Part shown: positions 41,959 through 50,332 of the stretch, in pieces
Layout: each line of letters starts with the position of its first letter
Numbering within the stretch: position 1 is the first letter of the stretch
Assembly (NCBI RefSeq): GCF_002355275.1
Contig: NZ_CP023449.1
Location: forward strand, 2,954,001-3,018,000
Direction of reading: 5' to 3'
Source of the DNA: Rhizorhabdus dicambivorans
Lineage (GTDB): Bacteria; Pseudomonadota; Alphaproteobacteria; Sphingomonadales; Sphingomonadaceae
DNA: 64,000 nt
The notes under the pieces: model-generated
The model's database searches: none
Seen by the model: only the letters and a program-made list of their open reading frames with translations
Told to the model about the DNA's origin: nothing
Translations under genes and position numbers: made by a program

Positions 41959-42741
41959 ATGAGGGCGCCGCACATCAGATCGATTCTGTCTTTCCTCGCG
42001 CTGGCCTTCATCGCCTTCGCCGTCGCGGACCCCGCCCTCGCCTCCACCGCCGGCCCGGCGCAGACCGCCGCGCTCGACCGGGCGATGAGCACCATATCGG
42101 GCGACGGCCGCCCGCTGTCGCTGTCGCTCCAGATCCTCGTCCTGATGAGCCTGTTGACGGTGCTGCCGTCGCTGGTGCTGATGATGACGAGCTTCACCCG
42201 GATCATCATCGTGCTGTCGCTGCTGCGGCAGGCGCTGGGGCTCCAGCAGACCCCGCCCAACCAGGTGCTGGTCGGCCTTGCGATGTTCCTGTCGCTGTTC
42301 GTGATGCGGCCCTCCATCGACCAGATCAACGCCACCGCCTTCAAGCCCTATGGCGCGGGCCAGATCACGATGGAGGAAGCTGTGACGCGCAGCGGGGCGG
42401 TGCTGCACCGCTTCATGGTGCTCCAGACCCGCCAGACCGACCTCAAGCTGTTCGCCGACCTTGCCAAGGCACCGAAATTCGCCCGCGCGCAGGACATCCC
42501 CTTCTCGATCCTGCTGCCCGCCTATGTGACGAGCGAGCTGAAGACCGCCTTCCAGATCGGCTTCCTGATCTTCCTGCCCTTCCTCGTCATAGACCTTGTG
42601 GTGGCCTCCACGCTGATGTCGCTGGGCATGATGATGCTGTCGCCAGCGATCATATCCATGCCGTTCAAGCTGTTGCTGTTCGTTCTTGTCGATGGATGGG
42701 CGCTGACCATGGGGTCGCTCGCGGCGAGCTTCGCGACATGA
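41959..42741 (+). CDS. fliP: Flagellar export protein FliP
   Basis: 260-residue core of the flagellar type III export gate (FliP5Q4R1). A cleavable signal-like N-terminus ([20 protein letters not shown]), then [28 protein letters not shown] (seen in part as [20 protein letters not shown]), [12 protein letters not shown] and the C-terminal [20 protein letters not shown] are family hallmarks. Four membrane segments. The ATG at 41959 follows repeat B1. There is no fliO or fliN upstream; priA is the neighbour. An element of family A separates it from fliQ. Confidence 0.94.
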   Translation: MRAPHIRSILSFLALAFIAFAVADPALASTAGPAQTAALDRAMSTISGDGRPLSLSLQILVLMSLLTVLPSLVLMMTSFTRIIIVLSLLRQALGLQQTPPNQVLVGLAMFLSLFVMRPSIDQINATAFKPYGAGQITMEEAVTRSGAVLHRFMVLQTRQTDLKLFADLAKAPKFARAQDIPFSILLPAYVTSELKTAFQIGFLIFLPFLVIDLVVASTLMSLGMMMLSPAIISMPFKLLLFVLVDGWALTMGSLAASFAT

Positions 42742-42758
42742 GGGCGCTCTCCGTCAGC

Positions 42759-42839
42759 GTCGCCTCGGCGGAGGCCGGGGCCGCAAGAGGGAAGCGGTCC
42801 GCTGGAACCCGGGGCGGCCCCGGCCTCCGCCGGAGCGAC
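42759..42839. repeat. Family A palindromic intergenic repeat, copy 4
   Basis: 81 bp, GTCGCCTCGGCGGAGGCCGG to CCGGCCTCCGCCGGAGCGAC, inserted between fliP and fliQ inside the flagellar operon. On RNA it would form a very stable hairpin between two co-transcribed genes. Confidence 0.9.
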
Positions 42840-42855
42840 CGACTGGCAGCGGTCC

Positions 42856-43134
42856 ATGGATAATTCCCCCGAATATTTCATCGGCGTGGCCCAGCAGGCG
42901 ATGTGGATTTTGGCGCTCGCCTCCGCGCCGATCCTGATCCCGGCGCTGGTCGCGGGCATCATCTTGGGCATGATCCAGGCGGCGACGTCGATCAACGAAC
43001 AGACGTTGAGCTTCGTCCCCAAGCTGATCATCGTCGGCATCGCGCTGGCGATCTTCGGCAGCGCGATCATGGCGCTGCTCGGCGATTTCACCCGCGATAT
43101 CTTCCAGGTCTATATCCCGGAGATGCTGCGGTGA
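42856..43134 (+). CDS. fliQ: Flagellar export protein FliQ
   Basis: 92-residue export-gate subunit with two membrane helices (MWILALASAPILIPALVAGII and LIIVGIALAIFGSAIMALLG) and the conserved linker GMIQAATSINEQTLSFVPK. Length and pattern are those of FliQ. Its TGA overlaps the GTG start of fliR. Confidence 0.95.
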   Translation: MDNSPEYFIGVAQQAMWILALASAPILIPALVAGIILGMIQAATSINEQTLSFVPKLIIVGIALAIFGSAIMALLGDFTRDIFQVYIPEMLR

Positions 43135-43913
43135 TCCCGCAGGGCCTGGCGGGGCTGGAGACCCAGCTCTGGCTCTGGATGATCGCGATGATCCGGCCGG
43201 GCGCCGCCTTCATCGCCGCGCCGGTCTTCGGCGCGCCGCAGGTGCCGATGCAGCTGCGCGCGGTGGTGGCGCTGGCGATCGGCATACCCGCGCTGGCCAA
43301 CACGCCCTTCGTGCTGCCGATCGGCGGGGTCGTCACCATCGAAGGCTTCCTGCTTGTCGCGGGCGAGGTGCTGGCCGGGCTGGCGCTGGGCTTCGCGGTG
43401 CAGATCGGCTTTTCCGCCGCGCTCGTCGCGGGCGAGGTGATCGGCAATGCGATGGGCCTCGGCTTCGCGGGGATGATGGACCCGGCGACCGGCGCGCCCT
43501 CCCCCGCCGTCAGCCAATATCTCTCGCTATTGGCGACCTTCCTGTTCCTGGCGACCGGCGGCCACCTGCAGCTCGCGGCGATCATCGTCGAGAGCTATCG
43601 CGCGCTGCCACCGGGCGAAGCGTGGATGGGGGCCAAGAGCATCCAGGGCCTCGCGCTGTTCGGCGGGGACCTGTTCGCGGCCGGGCTGGCGATCGCGCTG
43701 CCGGTGGGCTTCGCGATCATCCTGGTGCAGCTCGTCATGGCGATGCTGGCGCGATCGGCGCCGCAGATGAACATCTTCTCGGTTGGTCTGCCCGCCACCT
43801 TGATGGCCGGACTGGTCCTGCTGGCGATCGCGGCCCCGGTGATGGCCGACGGAATCATGGCCGCTATCCAGCGCGGGCTGGCCGAGGCGCGGCTGCTGGC
43901 AGCGGGGAGATAG
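43131..43913 (+). CDS. fliR: Flagellar export protein FliR
   Basis: 260-residue export-gate subunit with about six membrane segments. The GTG start at 43131 (MIPQGLAGLETQLWLW) overlaps the fliQ stop (GTGA). Family features: MIRPGAAFIAAPVFGAPQVP near the N-terminus, EVLAGLALGFAVQIGFSAAL and the GEVIGNAMGLGFAGMMDP segment. An in-frame extension upstream is antisense-like and not used. Three bases separate it from flhB. Confidence 0.93.
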   Translation: MIPQGLAGLETQLWLWMIAMIRPGAAFIAAPVFGAPQVPMQLRAVVALAIGIPALANTPFVLPIGGVVTIEGFLLVAGEVLAGLALGFAVQIGFSAALVAGEVIGNAMGLGFAGMMDPATGAPSPAVSQYLSLLATFLFLATGGHLQLAAIIVESYRALPPGEAWMGAKSIQGLALFGGDLFAAGLAIALPVGFAIILVQLVMAMLARSAPQMNIFSVGLPATLMAGLVLLAIAAPVMADGIMAAIQRGLAEARLLAAGR

Positions 43914-43916
43914 GCC

Positions 43917-45056
43917 TTGGCCGAGGGTCCCGAGGACGACGAAAAGACCGAAGCCCCGACGGCCAAGCGCCGGCAGGATGCCGAGGAGAAGGGCGACGTC
44001 CTCCAGTCCAAGGAACTGGGCACCGCGCTGGTGATGCTGGTCGGCGCCGGCTGGATCGCGGTCGCCGGCCCCTGGGCGATGGCCGCGCTCAAGCAGATGC
44101 TGTCCAATGCGTTGTCCTTCGATTCCAGCGCGATCGAGCGCTTCGATCCGATGGCGGCGATCCTGTCGATGGTGGCGACGGTGGCGTTGCCGGTCGCGCT
44201 GCTGTTCCTGCTGACCTTCATCGCGGCGATCGCCGCGCCGGCGATGCTGGGATCGCTGGGCTTTCGCTGGTCGGCGGTCGGCTTCAAGCCGAACAAGCTG
44301 AACCCCGCCGCCGGCCTGAAGCGGATGTTCGGCATGCAGGGCCTGATCGAACTGGGCAAGGCACTGCTCAAGATCGTGGCGCTGGGCGCGATCGGCTACT
44401 GGCTGCTGATGGACCAGATCGGCTCGATCGTCACCCTGGGCCAGCAGGACCTGAAGAGCGCGCTCGACACCCTAGGCGGGACCTTCACCTTCGCGGTGCT
44501 GGTGATGACGCTGGCGCTGGCGCTGGTCGCGGGTGTCGACGTTCCCGCGCAGATGTTCCAGCGGACCAAGCGGCTGCGCATGTCGAAGCAGGAGATCAAG
44601 GAGGAGTCGAAGCAGACCGAAGGATCACCCGAGCTGAAGGGCGCGATCCGGCAGAAGCAGATGGAGGCTTCGAAGCGTTCGGTTCGCAAGGCGGTGGTCG
44701 ATTCCACGGTGATCCTCACCAACCCGACCCATTTCGCGGTCGCGCTGCGCTATCGCCCCGGATATGACGTCGCGCCCGTGGTGCTCGCCCGTGGCCGGGG
44801 CGCCACCGCCGATGCGATCCGCGAGCTGGCCGGCGAGAATGCGGTGCCGATGCTGCAATATCCGCAGCTGGCCCGTGCGATCTACTACACCAGCAAATCC
44901 GGGCAGATGATCCGCGAGGACCTGTTCATCGCGGTCGCCGCCATCCTGGCCTTCGTCTTCAACCTCGACCGGGCGATGGCCGAAGGGATCGTGCAGCCCG
45001 ACGTGACTGTGCCGACCGACGCGCGGTTCGACGAAGAAGGGCGGAAAAATCCCTGA
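43917..45056 (+). CDS. flhB: Flagellar export switch protein FlhB
   Basis: 379-residue membrane protein that switches export specificity from rod/hook to filament proteins. The TTG start at 43917 lies 3 bases after fliR. Charged N-terminus EDDEKTEAPTAKRRQDAEEKG is typical (shown in part: KTEAPTAKRRQDAEEKG). Four membrane segments precede the cytoplasmic domain with the autocleavage motif Asn269-Pro-Thr-His (ILTNPTHFAVALRY). MSKQEIKEESKQTEGSPELKG is the conserved linker (MSKQEIKEE). The C-terminal tail is short and acidic. Confidence 0.94.
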   Translation: MAEGPEDDEKTEAPTAKRRQDAEEKGDVLQSKELGTALVMLVGAGWIAVAGPWAMAALKQMLSNALSFDSSAIERFDPMAAILSMVATVALPVALLFLLTFIAAIAAPAMLGSLGFRWSAVGFKPNKLNPAAGLKRMFGMQGLIELGKALLKIVALGAIGYWLLMDQIGSIVTLGQQDLKSALDTLGGTFTFAVLVMTLALALVAGVDVPAQMFQRTKRLRMSKQEIKEESKQTEGSPELKGAIRQKQMEASKRSVRKAVVDSTVILTNPTHFAVALRYRPGYDVAPVVLARGRGATADAIRELAGENAVPMLQYPQLARAIYYTSKSGQMIREDLFIAVAAILAFVFNLDRAMAEGIVQPDVTVPTDARFDEEGRKNP

Positions 45057-45057
45057 A

Positions 45058-45217
45058 GATCCTCCCTATGCGAAGCATGGGGAGGGGGACCGCGGCCGAG
45101 GGCCGTGGTGGAGGGGTCTGCAACCTCTCGAACAGCGATCGGCTCAATCTCTCGAAAACCCCTCCACCATCCGCTTCGCGGACGGTCCCCCTCCCCGTCC
45201 TTCGGACAGGGAGGATC
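45058..45217. repeat. Family C palindromic element, copy 2
   Basis: 160 bp starting at the base after the flhB stop plus one: GATCCTCCCTATGCGAAGCA to CCTTCGGACAGGGAGGATC. Arms as in copy 1; the centre (CAACCTCTCGAACAGCGATC) differs. It probably ends or attenuates the export-gene transcript before fliD. Confidence 0.92.
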
Positions 45218-45324
45218 CGAAGCGGAAACATGGTTAGCGGCCGTTAGGAAATTAAAAGGACTTAAGCTGCTAAACACCCACCGGAATGCGCCGTTACCGG
45301 CAGCAGCGAGGTGTGCAGTTTACC

Positions 45325-46956
45325 ATGGTTACGTCGGTCGGTTCTTCCATTCTCACCGCGCTCGGTGCCTCCAGCATCGACACCTCCTCGCTCGTCGACC
45401 AACTCGCCACCGCGAGCAGCGCCAGCAAGCAGAAGGCGCTCACCACCCGCGAGGAGAGCAACACCGCCAAGATCTCCGATCTCGGCAAGGCGGTGAGCTC
45501 GATCACCGCCTTTTCCAGCTCGCTGTCGTCGCTGATCTCGGGCGGGTCGCTCTATACGCAGCCGACCAGCTCGAACAGCGGGATCGCCAATGTCAGCGCA
45601 CTGGCCGGTGCCCGGCTCAACGGCCTCGCCGCGACGATCAAGGTCAACAAGCTCGCCGCCGCCCAGACGATGACGGCCGCCCCGCTGAGCGGCCCCGCCG
45701 CGGCGGCAGGGATCGGCACGCTCAGCCTGACCGTCGGCAGCCAGAGCAAGACGATCACCATCACCTCCGCCAACAACACGCTGGCAGGCCTCGCCCAGGC
45801 GATCAAGGATTCGGGGCTTGGCGTCACCGCCAGCATCGTCACCGATTCGTCCGGCGCGCGGCTGGTGGTGAAGGGTGCCACCGGCGAAGCGAACGCCTTC
45901 TCGCTGGCGATGACCAGCGGCAATCCGGGCGAACTCGACCGCTTTACATATGATCCCAACAGCTATGATCCGCAGAACGTCACCGGCCTGACCCTGCAGC
46001 AGGAGGCCGAGGACGCCGAACTGCTGGTCGACGGCGTGACCGTGAAGAAGGCGACCAACAGCTTCAGCGACGTGATCGAGGGGGTGAAGATCGACCTCGT
46101 CTCCGCCGCGCCCGGCACAACCGTGACGATCGGATCAAGCCAGCCCGTCGATGCCATCAAGCAGGCGGTGAGCGATTTCGTCGCCGCCTTCAACGAGATG
46201 AAGAGCACGCTGACGGCGATGACGGGCACCACCGGATCGCTGCGCAGCGACTCCGGCATCCGCGCGCTGGCGCAGAGGCTGGGCGCGCTGACCTCCACCA
46301 AGCTGACCTTTGCCGCCGACGGCGCGCCGACCACGCTGGCCGAGATCGGCGTATCGACTAACCGTGACGGCACGCTGAGCCTCGACAGCGCCCGGCTGTC
46401 GACGGTGATGGCCAGCAACCCTAATGCGGTCGAGGCGATGTTCAACCCCGGCCAGAGCAGCGACAATCCGCTGATCAAGATCACTAATGCGATCGGCAAG
46501 GTGAAGGGCGGCACCTATACCGTCACCAACGCCGTGCCCGGCACCAGCGGGACCGCCGCCTCCGCGCAGCTCGACGGAGCCTATACGCTGCCCAATGGCG
46601 CGACCGGGGTGCAGGCCTCCTTCACCTCACCGGCGGCCGGCCTGTCCTTCGACATTCTCGGCCCCGTGGCGAGCGCGAAGATCACGATCGACCTCGGCCT
46701 TCAGGGCGCGCTCGACGCGATCAAGAGCGAACTCACCGCCTCGGCCGGCCAGCTTACCGCTTCACAGACGCGCCTCGACAACGAGAAGAAGTCGATCGCC
46801 GACGAGAAGGAGAAGCTCAACACCCGCGACACGGCCTATCGCGCCCAGCTGACCGCGCAGTTCACGCGGATGCAGGGCGCGCTCGCCGCCTACAGCTCGA
46901 CCCAGAACTACCTCTCCCAACAGGTCAAGCTGTGGACCAACGACAGCGGCAACTGA
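45325..46956 (+). CDS. fliD: Flagellar hook-associated protein 2 (filament cap)
   Basis: 543-residue FliD, exported to the filament tip where it caps and folds flagellin. The N-terminal part (GASSIDTSSLVDQLATASSA) is the FliD_N coiled region. The middle has the variable Ala/Thr-rich head domain, and GTLSLDSARLSTVMASNPNAVEAMF is the conserved FliD_C segment (in part SLDSARLSTVMASNPNAV). The C-terminal coiled coil (LDNEKKSIADEKEKLNTRD) ends in SSTQNYLSQQVKLW. ATG at 45325 is chosen over 45286 because the first 13 codons are not FliD-like. fliS follows. Confidence 0.92.
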   Translation: MVTSVGSSILTALGASSIDTSSLVDQLATASSASKQKALTTREESNTAKISDLGKAVSSITAFSSSLSSLISGGSLYTQPTSSNSGIANVSALAGARLNGLAATIKVNKLAAAQTMTAAPLSGPAAAAGIGTLSLTVGSQSKTITITSANNTLAGLAQAIKDSGLGVTASIVTDSSGARLVVKGATGEANAFSLAMTSGNPGELDRFTYDPNSYDPQNVTGLTLQQEAEDAELLVDGVTVKKATNSFSDVIEGVKIDLVSAAPGTTVTIGSSQPVDAIKQAVSDFVAAFNEMKSTLTAMTGTTGSLRSDSGIRALAQRLGALTSTKLTFAADGAPTTLAEIGVSTNRDGTLSLDSARLSTVMASNPNAVEAMFNPGQSSDNPLIKITNAIGKVKGGTYTVTNAVPGTSGTAASAQLDGAYTLPNGATGVQASFTSPAAGLSFDILGPVASAKITIDLGLQGALDAIKSELTASAGQLTASQTRLDNEKKSIADEKEKLNTRDTAYRAQLTAQFTRMQGALAAYSSTQNYLSQQVKLWTNDSGN

Positions 46957-46990
46957 TTCCAATCCCCGCGAACAAGAGGGCTGATCCAAG

Positions 46991-47392
46991 ATGTTCATGA
47001 GTAACGGTTATGGCAGCGCGCCGGGCGGCGCGAAATTCCGCTACCAGACGGTCGACGTCGCCGCGCGCGTCGAAGGGGCGACCCCGCACCGGCTGGTCGG
47101 CATCCTGTTCGAGGAGCTGATGAAGGCGCTGGAGATCATGGCCGCCGCGCAGCGCGCCAACAACAGCGTCAAGGCGATCGACAAGCAGGCGCGCGCATCG
47201 AACATCCTGCTCGCGCTCGAGACCAGCCTGGACTTCCGCAACGGCGGCGAGATCGCGCTCAACCTGTCCAGGGTCTATCGCGAATGCCGGCGCCTCGTCC
47301 TCAGCGGGGGACGCGACGGCAAGCCCGAGCTGGTCGACCAGGCGCGTTCTCATCTTGCAGGGATTGTCGAAGCCTGGGAAGCGATCGGCTGA
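46991..47392 (+). CDS. fliS: Flagellin export chaperone FliS
   Basis: 133-residue helical chaperone that holds flagellin before export. Typical features: YQTVDVAARVEGATPHRLVG then ILFEELMKAL at the N-terminus, KAIDKQARASNILLALETSL in the middle and LDFRNGGEIALNLSRVYREC. Thirty-four bases after fliD, likely the same transcript. Confidence 0.92.
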   Translation: MFMSNGYGSAPGGAKFRYQTVDVAARVEGATPHRLVGILFEELMKALEIMAAAQRANNSVKAIDKQARASNILLALETSLDFRNGGEIALNLSRVYRECRRLVLSGGRDGKPELVDQARSHLAGIVEAWEAIG

Positions 47393-47422
47393 TCTTAGCG
47401 ATCTGTTAACGCTGACGGTTGC

Positions 47423-47731
47423 ATGATGCAGGCCGATCAGGAGACGACCATGGCCTTGTTCAAGCATAAGCCCGCCGCCGACGCCGCGCCGTTCAAGGAA
47501 CGCCGCGTCCGGGGCAAGGTCGTCGCCTTCTCGCCCGAGATCGTCGCCGAGCATGTCCCCTCTCCCGCGCACGCGCTGCAGCAGCTGCTGGCCGATCGCG
47601 CCAGCACCGATGGCTTCATCGCCGATGCCGCCGAACGCCGCCGGGCGCTGTTCCGCTTCGTCGGCCTGACCCTGCTGCTGTGGGGCGGCAGCGCCGCCGC
47701 GCTCATTTCGGCGATGGTGCTGGCGGGGTAA
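47423..47731 (+). CDS. Small membrane protein after fliS, function unknown
   Basis: 102 residues: a basic soluble N-terminal part (KHKPAADAAPFKERRVRGKV) and one C-terminal membrane helix (FVGLTLLLWGGSAAALISAM). Possible starts at 47423, 47426 and 47450. I recognise no family; it is not FlaF or FliT by pattern. Its position 30 bases after fliS suggests a flagellar or envelope role, but this rests on gene order only. Confidence 0.65.
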   Translation: MMQADQETTMALFKHKPAADAAPFKERRVRGKVVAFSPEIVAEHVPSPAHALQQLLADRASTDGFIADAAERRRALFRFVGLTLLLWGGSAAALISAMVLAG

Positions 47732-47745
47732 TTCTTCTTATTACC

Positions 47746-47839
47746 GTCATTCCTGCGAAGGCAGGAATCCATGTCTGTTGCCTTCTCAGATGGCACCTTT
47801 GTGGATAGAGACATGGACCCCAGCCTTCGCTGGGGTGAC
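47746..47839. repeat. Family B palindromic element, copy 2
   Basis: 94 bp, GTCATTCCTGCGAAGGCAGG to CCAGCCTTCGCTGGGGTGAC. Same element as 41806-41900 inverted. It lies between convergent 3' ends. Confidence 0.92.
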
Positions 47840-47848
47840 GATTTAAGG

Positions 47849-48025
47849 CTATTCTTCTAATTTGGCGCCATCGAGCAGCTTGGCTGCGCGATCCTTCTCG
47901 ATCCGATCGCGATCCTTCTCCGCCTTGGTCCGGCCGAATTTCGCGCGGTTCGCCTGCGCCGTAGATTGCGCCTCGACCCGCGCCTTCGCCTTCCTGGCCT
48001 TGTTGAAATTGACCACGTCGCCCAT
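47849..48025 (-). CDS. DUF4169 family small basic protein
   Basis: 58 residues, too short for most gene finders: starts MGDVVNFNKARKAKARVEA, continues QANRAKFGRTKAEKDRD and ends AAKLLDGAKLEE. The pattern (VNFNKARKAKAR; NRAKFGRTKAEK; LDGAK) is DUF4169, a highly charged helical family common in alphaproteobacteria, function unknown. Divergent from rnc, 61 bases apart; repeat B2 follows its stop. Confidence 0.88.
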   Translation of the reverse strand: MGDVVNFNKARKAKARVEAQSTAQANRAKFGRTKAEKDRDRIEKDRAAKLLDGAKLEE

Positions 48026-48086
48026 CGCTCCACCCTGCCCCGCGCCCGAGGGTGACGCAATCCTTCCGATGGGCTAAGGCGCCGCG

Positions 48087-48755
48087 ATGAACGACGACGC
48101 CCTTCGCGCCTGGATCGAGACGAAGCTCGGCCACACACCCCGCGATATCGCCCTGTTCCGGCGCGCGCTGACCCATGGCAGCTACGGCCCGGATCATTAT
48201 GAGCGGCTCGAATTCCTGGGAGACCGGGTGCTCGGACTGGTGGCCGGCGCCTGGCTCTACGAGATTTTCCCGAGCGAGCCCGAGGGCAATCTGTCGCGCC
48301 GGCTCAACGCGATCGTCAGCCGCGAGACCTGTGGCGAGATCGGCCGCGAGATCGAAGTCGCGACCCATCTGCGCCTCGGCAAGCAGGCCCGCGACGACGG
48401 CGCGGTCAACAGCGACAATGTGCTGGGCGACGCGGTGGAGGCGCTGATCGGCGCGCTCTACCTGGAAGGCGGGGTCGAGGCGGCGCAGGCCTTCGTTCGC
48501 CGTGCCTGGGCCGATCGGGCCAGCAGCCAGGCGCAGGCGCCGAAGCATCCCAAGTCGAGCCTGCAGGAATGGGCCGCCGCCAATCGCTGCAAGCCGCCGG
48601 TCTATACCATGGGCAATCGCAGCGGGCCGCACCACGCGCCCCGCTTCACCGTCACGGTCGAGATACCGGGCCGCGCCGAGGCGAGCGCCGAGGGCAGCTC
48701 GAAGCAGGAAGCCGAAACCGCCGCCGCCAAGGCGCTGCTGGAGAAACTGGCATGA
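48087..48755 (+). CDS. rnc: Ribonuclease III
   Basis: 222-residue double-strand-specific RNase processing rRNA and mRNA. The signature ERLEFLGDRVLGL (catalytic Glu/Asp) and DNVLGDAVEALIGALYLEGG (catalytic Asp and Glu) are intact, followed by a C-terminal dsRNA-binding domain (PKSSLQEWAAANRCKPPVY; SKQEAETAAAKALLEKL). The stop overlaps the start of era (ATGA), the conserved rnc-era pair. Confidence 0.96.
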   Translation: MNDDALRAWIETKLGHTPRDIALFRRALTHGSYGPDHYERLEFLGDRVLGLVAGAWLYEIFPSEPEGNLSRRLNAIVSRETCGEIGREIEVATHLRLGKQARDDGAVNSDNVLGDAVEALIGALYLEGGVEAAQAFVRRAWADRASSQAQAPKHPKSSLQEWAAANRCKPPVYTMGNRSGPHHAPRFTVTVEIPGRAEASAEGSSKQEAETAAAKALLEKLA

Positions 48756-49645
48756 GCGAGCGTTGCGGTTTCGTTGCCGTCGTCGGCGCGCCCAATGCGG
48801 GCAAATCGACCCTCGTCAATGCGCTGGTCGGCCAGAAGGTGGCGATCGTCAGCCCCAAGGCGCAGACCACGCGCACCCGGCTGATCGGCGTGGCGATCGA
48901 CGGCGAGCGGCAGATATTGCTGGTCGACACCCCCGGCATCTTCGCGCCCAAGCGCCGGCTCGACCGGGCGATGGTCGCCGCCGCGTGGAGCGGCGCGCAG
49001 GATGCCGACCTGATCGCGCTGGTGATCGACGCCAAGACCGGCGTCACCCACCGCATCGCCGAACTGCTCGACACGCTGGCGGCGCGGCGCGAGGCCAAGA
49101 TCGTCATCCTCAACAAGGTCGACATCTGCTCGAAGGAGAGCCTGCTCGAACTGGCGGTGAAGCTGAACGAGAAGCTGAGCCCCGAGGCGATCTTCATGGT
49201 CTCCGCCGCGACCGGCGACGGGGTTTCCGACCTCCTGCACGCGCTGGGCGACCGGATGCCCGAAGGCCCCTGGCATTTCCCGGCGGAACAGGTGTCCGAT
49301 GCGACCGACCGGATGCTCGCCGCCGAGGTGACGCGTGAGCAGCTGTTCCTCCAGCTCCATGCCGAGCTGCCCTATGACTCGGCGGTGGAGACCGAGAAAT
49401 ATGAGGAGCGCAAGGACGGATCGGTCGCGATCCACCAACAGATACTGGTCGCGCGCGACAGCCAGAAGGCGATCGTGCTGGGCAAGCGCGGCACGCGGCT
49501 CAAGGAAATCGGCTCGCGCTCACGCGAGGAGCTGGAGAAGCTGCTGGAGCGCAAGGTCCACCTGTTCCTGCACGTCAAGGTCGCGGAGAAATGGGGCGAG
49601 GATCGCGGGCTTTATCGCGAGATCGGGCTCGACTGGGTGGACTGA
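48752..49645 (+). CDS. era: GTPase Era
   Basis: 297-residue GTPase for 16S rRNA maturation and 30S assembly. G1 GAPNAGKSTLVN, G3 DTPGIFAPKRRLDRAM, G4 NKVD and a C-terminal KH domain (KAIVLGKRGTRLKEIGSRSR) are all visible. The true start is the ATG at 48752 overlapping the rnc stop by 4 bases; the longer frame upstream is the shadow of rnc. Confidence 0.96.
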   Translation: MSERCGFVAVVGAPNAGKSTLVNALVGQKVAIVSPKAQTTRTRLIGVAIDGERQILLVDTPGIFAPKRRLDRAMVAAAWSGAQDADLIALVIDAKTGVTHRIAELLDTLAARREAKIVILNKVDICSKESLLELAVKLNEKLSPEAIFMVSAATGDGVSDLLHALGDRMPEGPWHFPAEQVSDATDRMLAAEVTREQLFLQLHAELPYDSAVETEKYEERKDGSVAIHQQILVARDSQKAIVLGKRGTRLKEIGSRSREELEKLLERKVHLFLHVKVAEKWGEDRGLYREIGLDWVD

Positions 49646-49664
49646 GGGGGCGGCATCATTTCGA

Positions 49665-49754
49665 CGTCACCCTGAACTTGTTTCAGGGTCTACTCCGCCA
49701 CCCGCACCGATGCTCCCGTGGATGGGTGGATGCTGAAACAAGTTCAGCATGACG
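49665..49754. repeat. Family D palindromic element, copy 1
   Basis: 90 bp between convergent era and phaR: CGTCACCCTGAACTTGTTTC to GAAACAAGTTCAGCATGACG, with inner arms CTCCCGTGGATG. Copy 2 is at 54023. Confidence 0.92.
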
Positions 49755-49768
49755 ATCCCGTATTCAGC

Positions 49769-50332
49769 CTATTTCAGCTTGTTGATCTGTTCCTGCATCG
49801 CGGCGAGCTGGGCCTTGAGCGCGTCGACCTCGTTGCGCGGCGCGGCTTCGGCTGTCTCTTCCTTCGCCGGGGCGGCGGCACCACCGCGCGGGGGCTTGAA
49901 GGCACTGGCCGCCGCTTCGAACATTTCCATGTTGCGCTTGGCGATCTCGGCGAAGGGACCGCCGGCGAAGGCGCCCTCCATGGCCTGACGGAACTGGGTC
50001 TGGTTGCGGCGGAACGCGTCCATCGACGCTTCCAGATATTGCGGCACCATCGACTGCATCGAATCGCCGTAAAGCGAGATGAGCTGGCGAAGGAAGCTCA
50101 CCGGCAGCATCGTCTGCCCGCGATTCTCCTCCTCCATGATGATCTGGGTGAGGACATTATGGGTGATGTCCTCCTCCGTCTTGGCGTCGATCACCTTGAA
50201 GTCGCGGCCCTCGCGCGTCATCGCGGCGAGGTGGTCCAGGGTGATGTAGCTTGACGTTTCGGTATTATAGAGCCGGCGATTGGCGTATTTCTTGATGATG
50301 ACCGTACCCGAGCCGTCCGATGATTTCGCCAT
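49769..50332 (-). CDS. phaR: Polyhydroxyalkanoate synthesis regulator PhaR
   Basis: 187-residue repressor that binds DNA and PHA granules and controls phasin and synthesis genes. The N-terminal PHB_acc_N domain (GTVIIKKYANRRLYNTETSS; FKVIDAKTEEDITHNVLTQI) is followed by the PHB_acc repeat (FLRQLISLYGDSMQSMVPQY). A C-terminal Ala/Pro-rich linker ends in a coiled coil (EVDALKAQLAAMQEQINKLK). Its ATG (50332-50330) overlaps the putative ATG of the divergent PHA synthase gene (CATG). Confidence 0.93.
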   Translation of the reverse strand: MAKSSDGSGTVIIKKYANRRLYNTETSSYITLDHLAAMTREGRDFKVIDAKTEEDITHNVLTQIIMEEENRGQTMLPVSFLRQLISLYGDSMQSMVPQYLEASMDAFRRNQTQFRQAMEGAFAGGPFAEIAKRNMEMFEAAASAFKPPRGGAAAPAKEETAEAAPRNEVDALKAQLAAMQEQINKLK

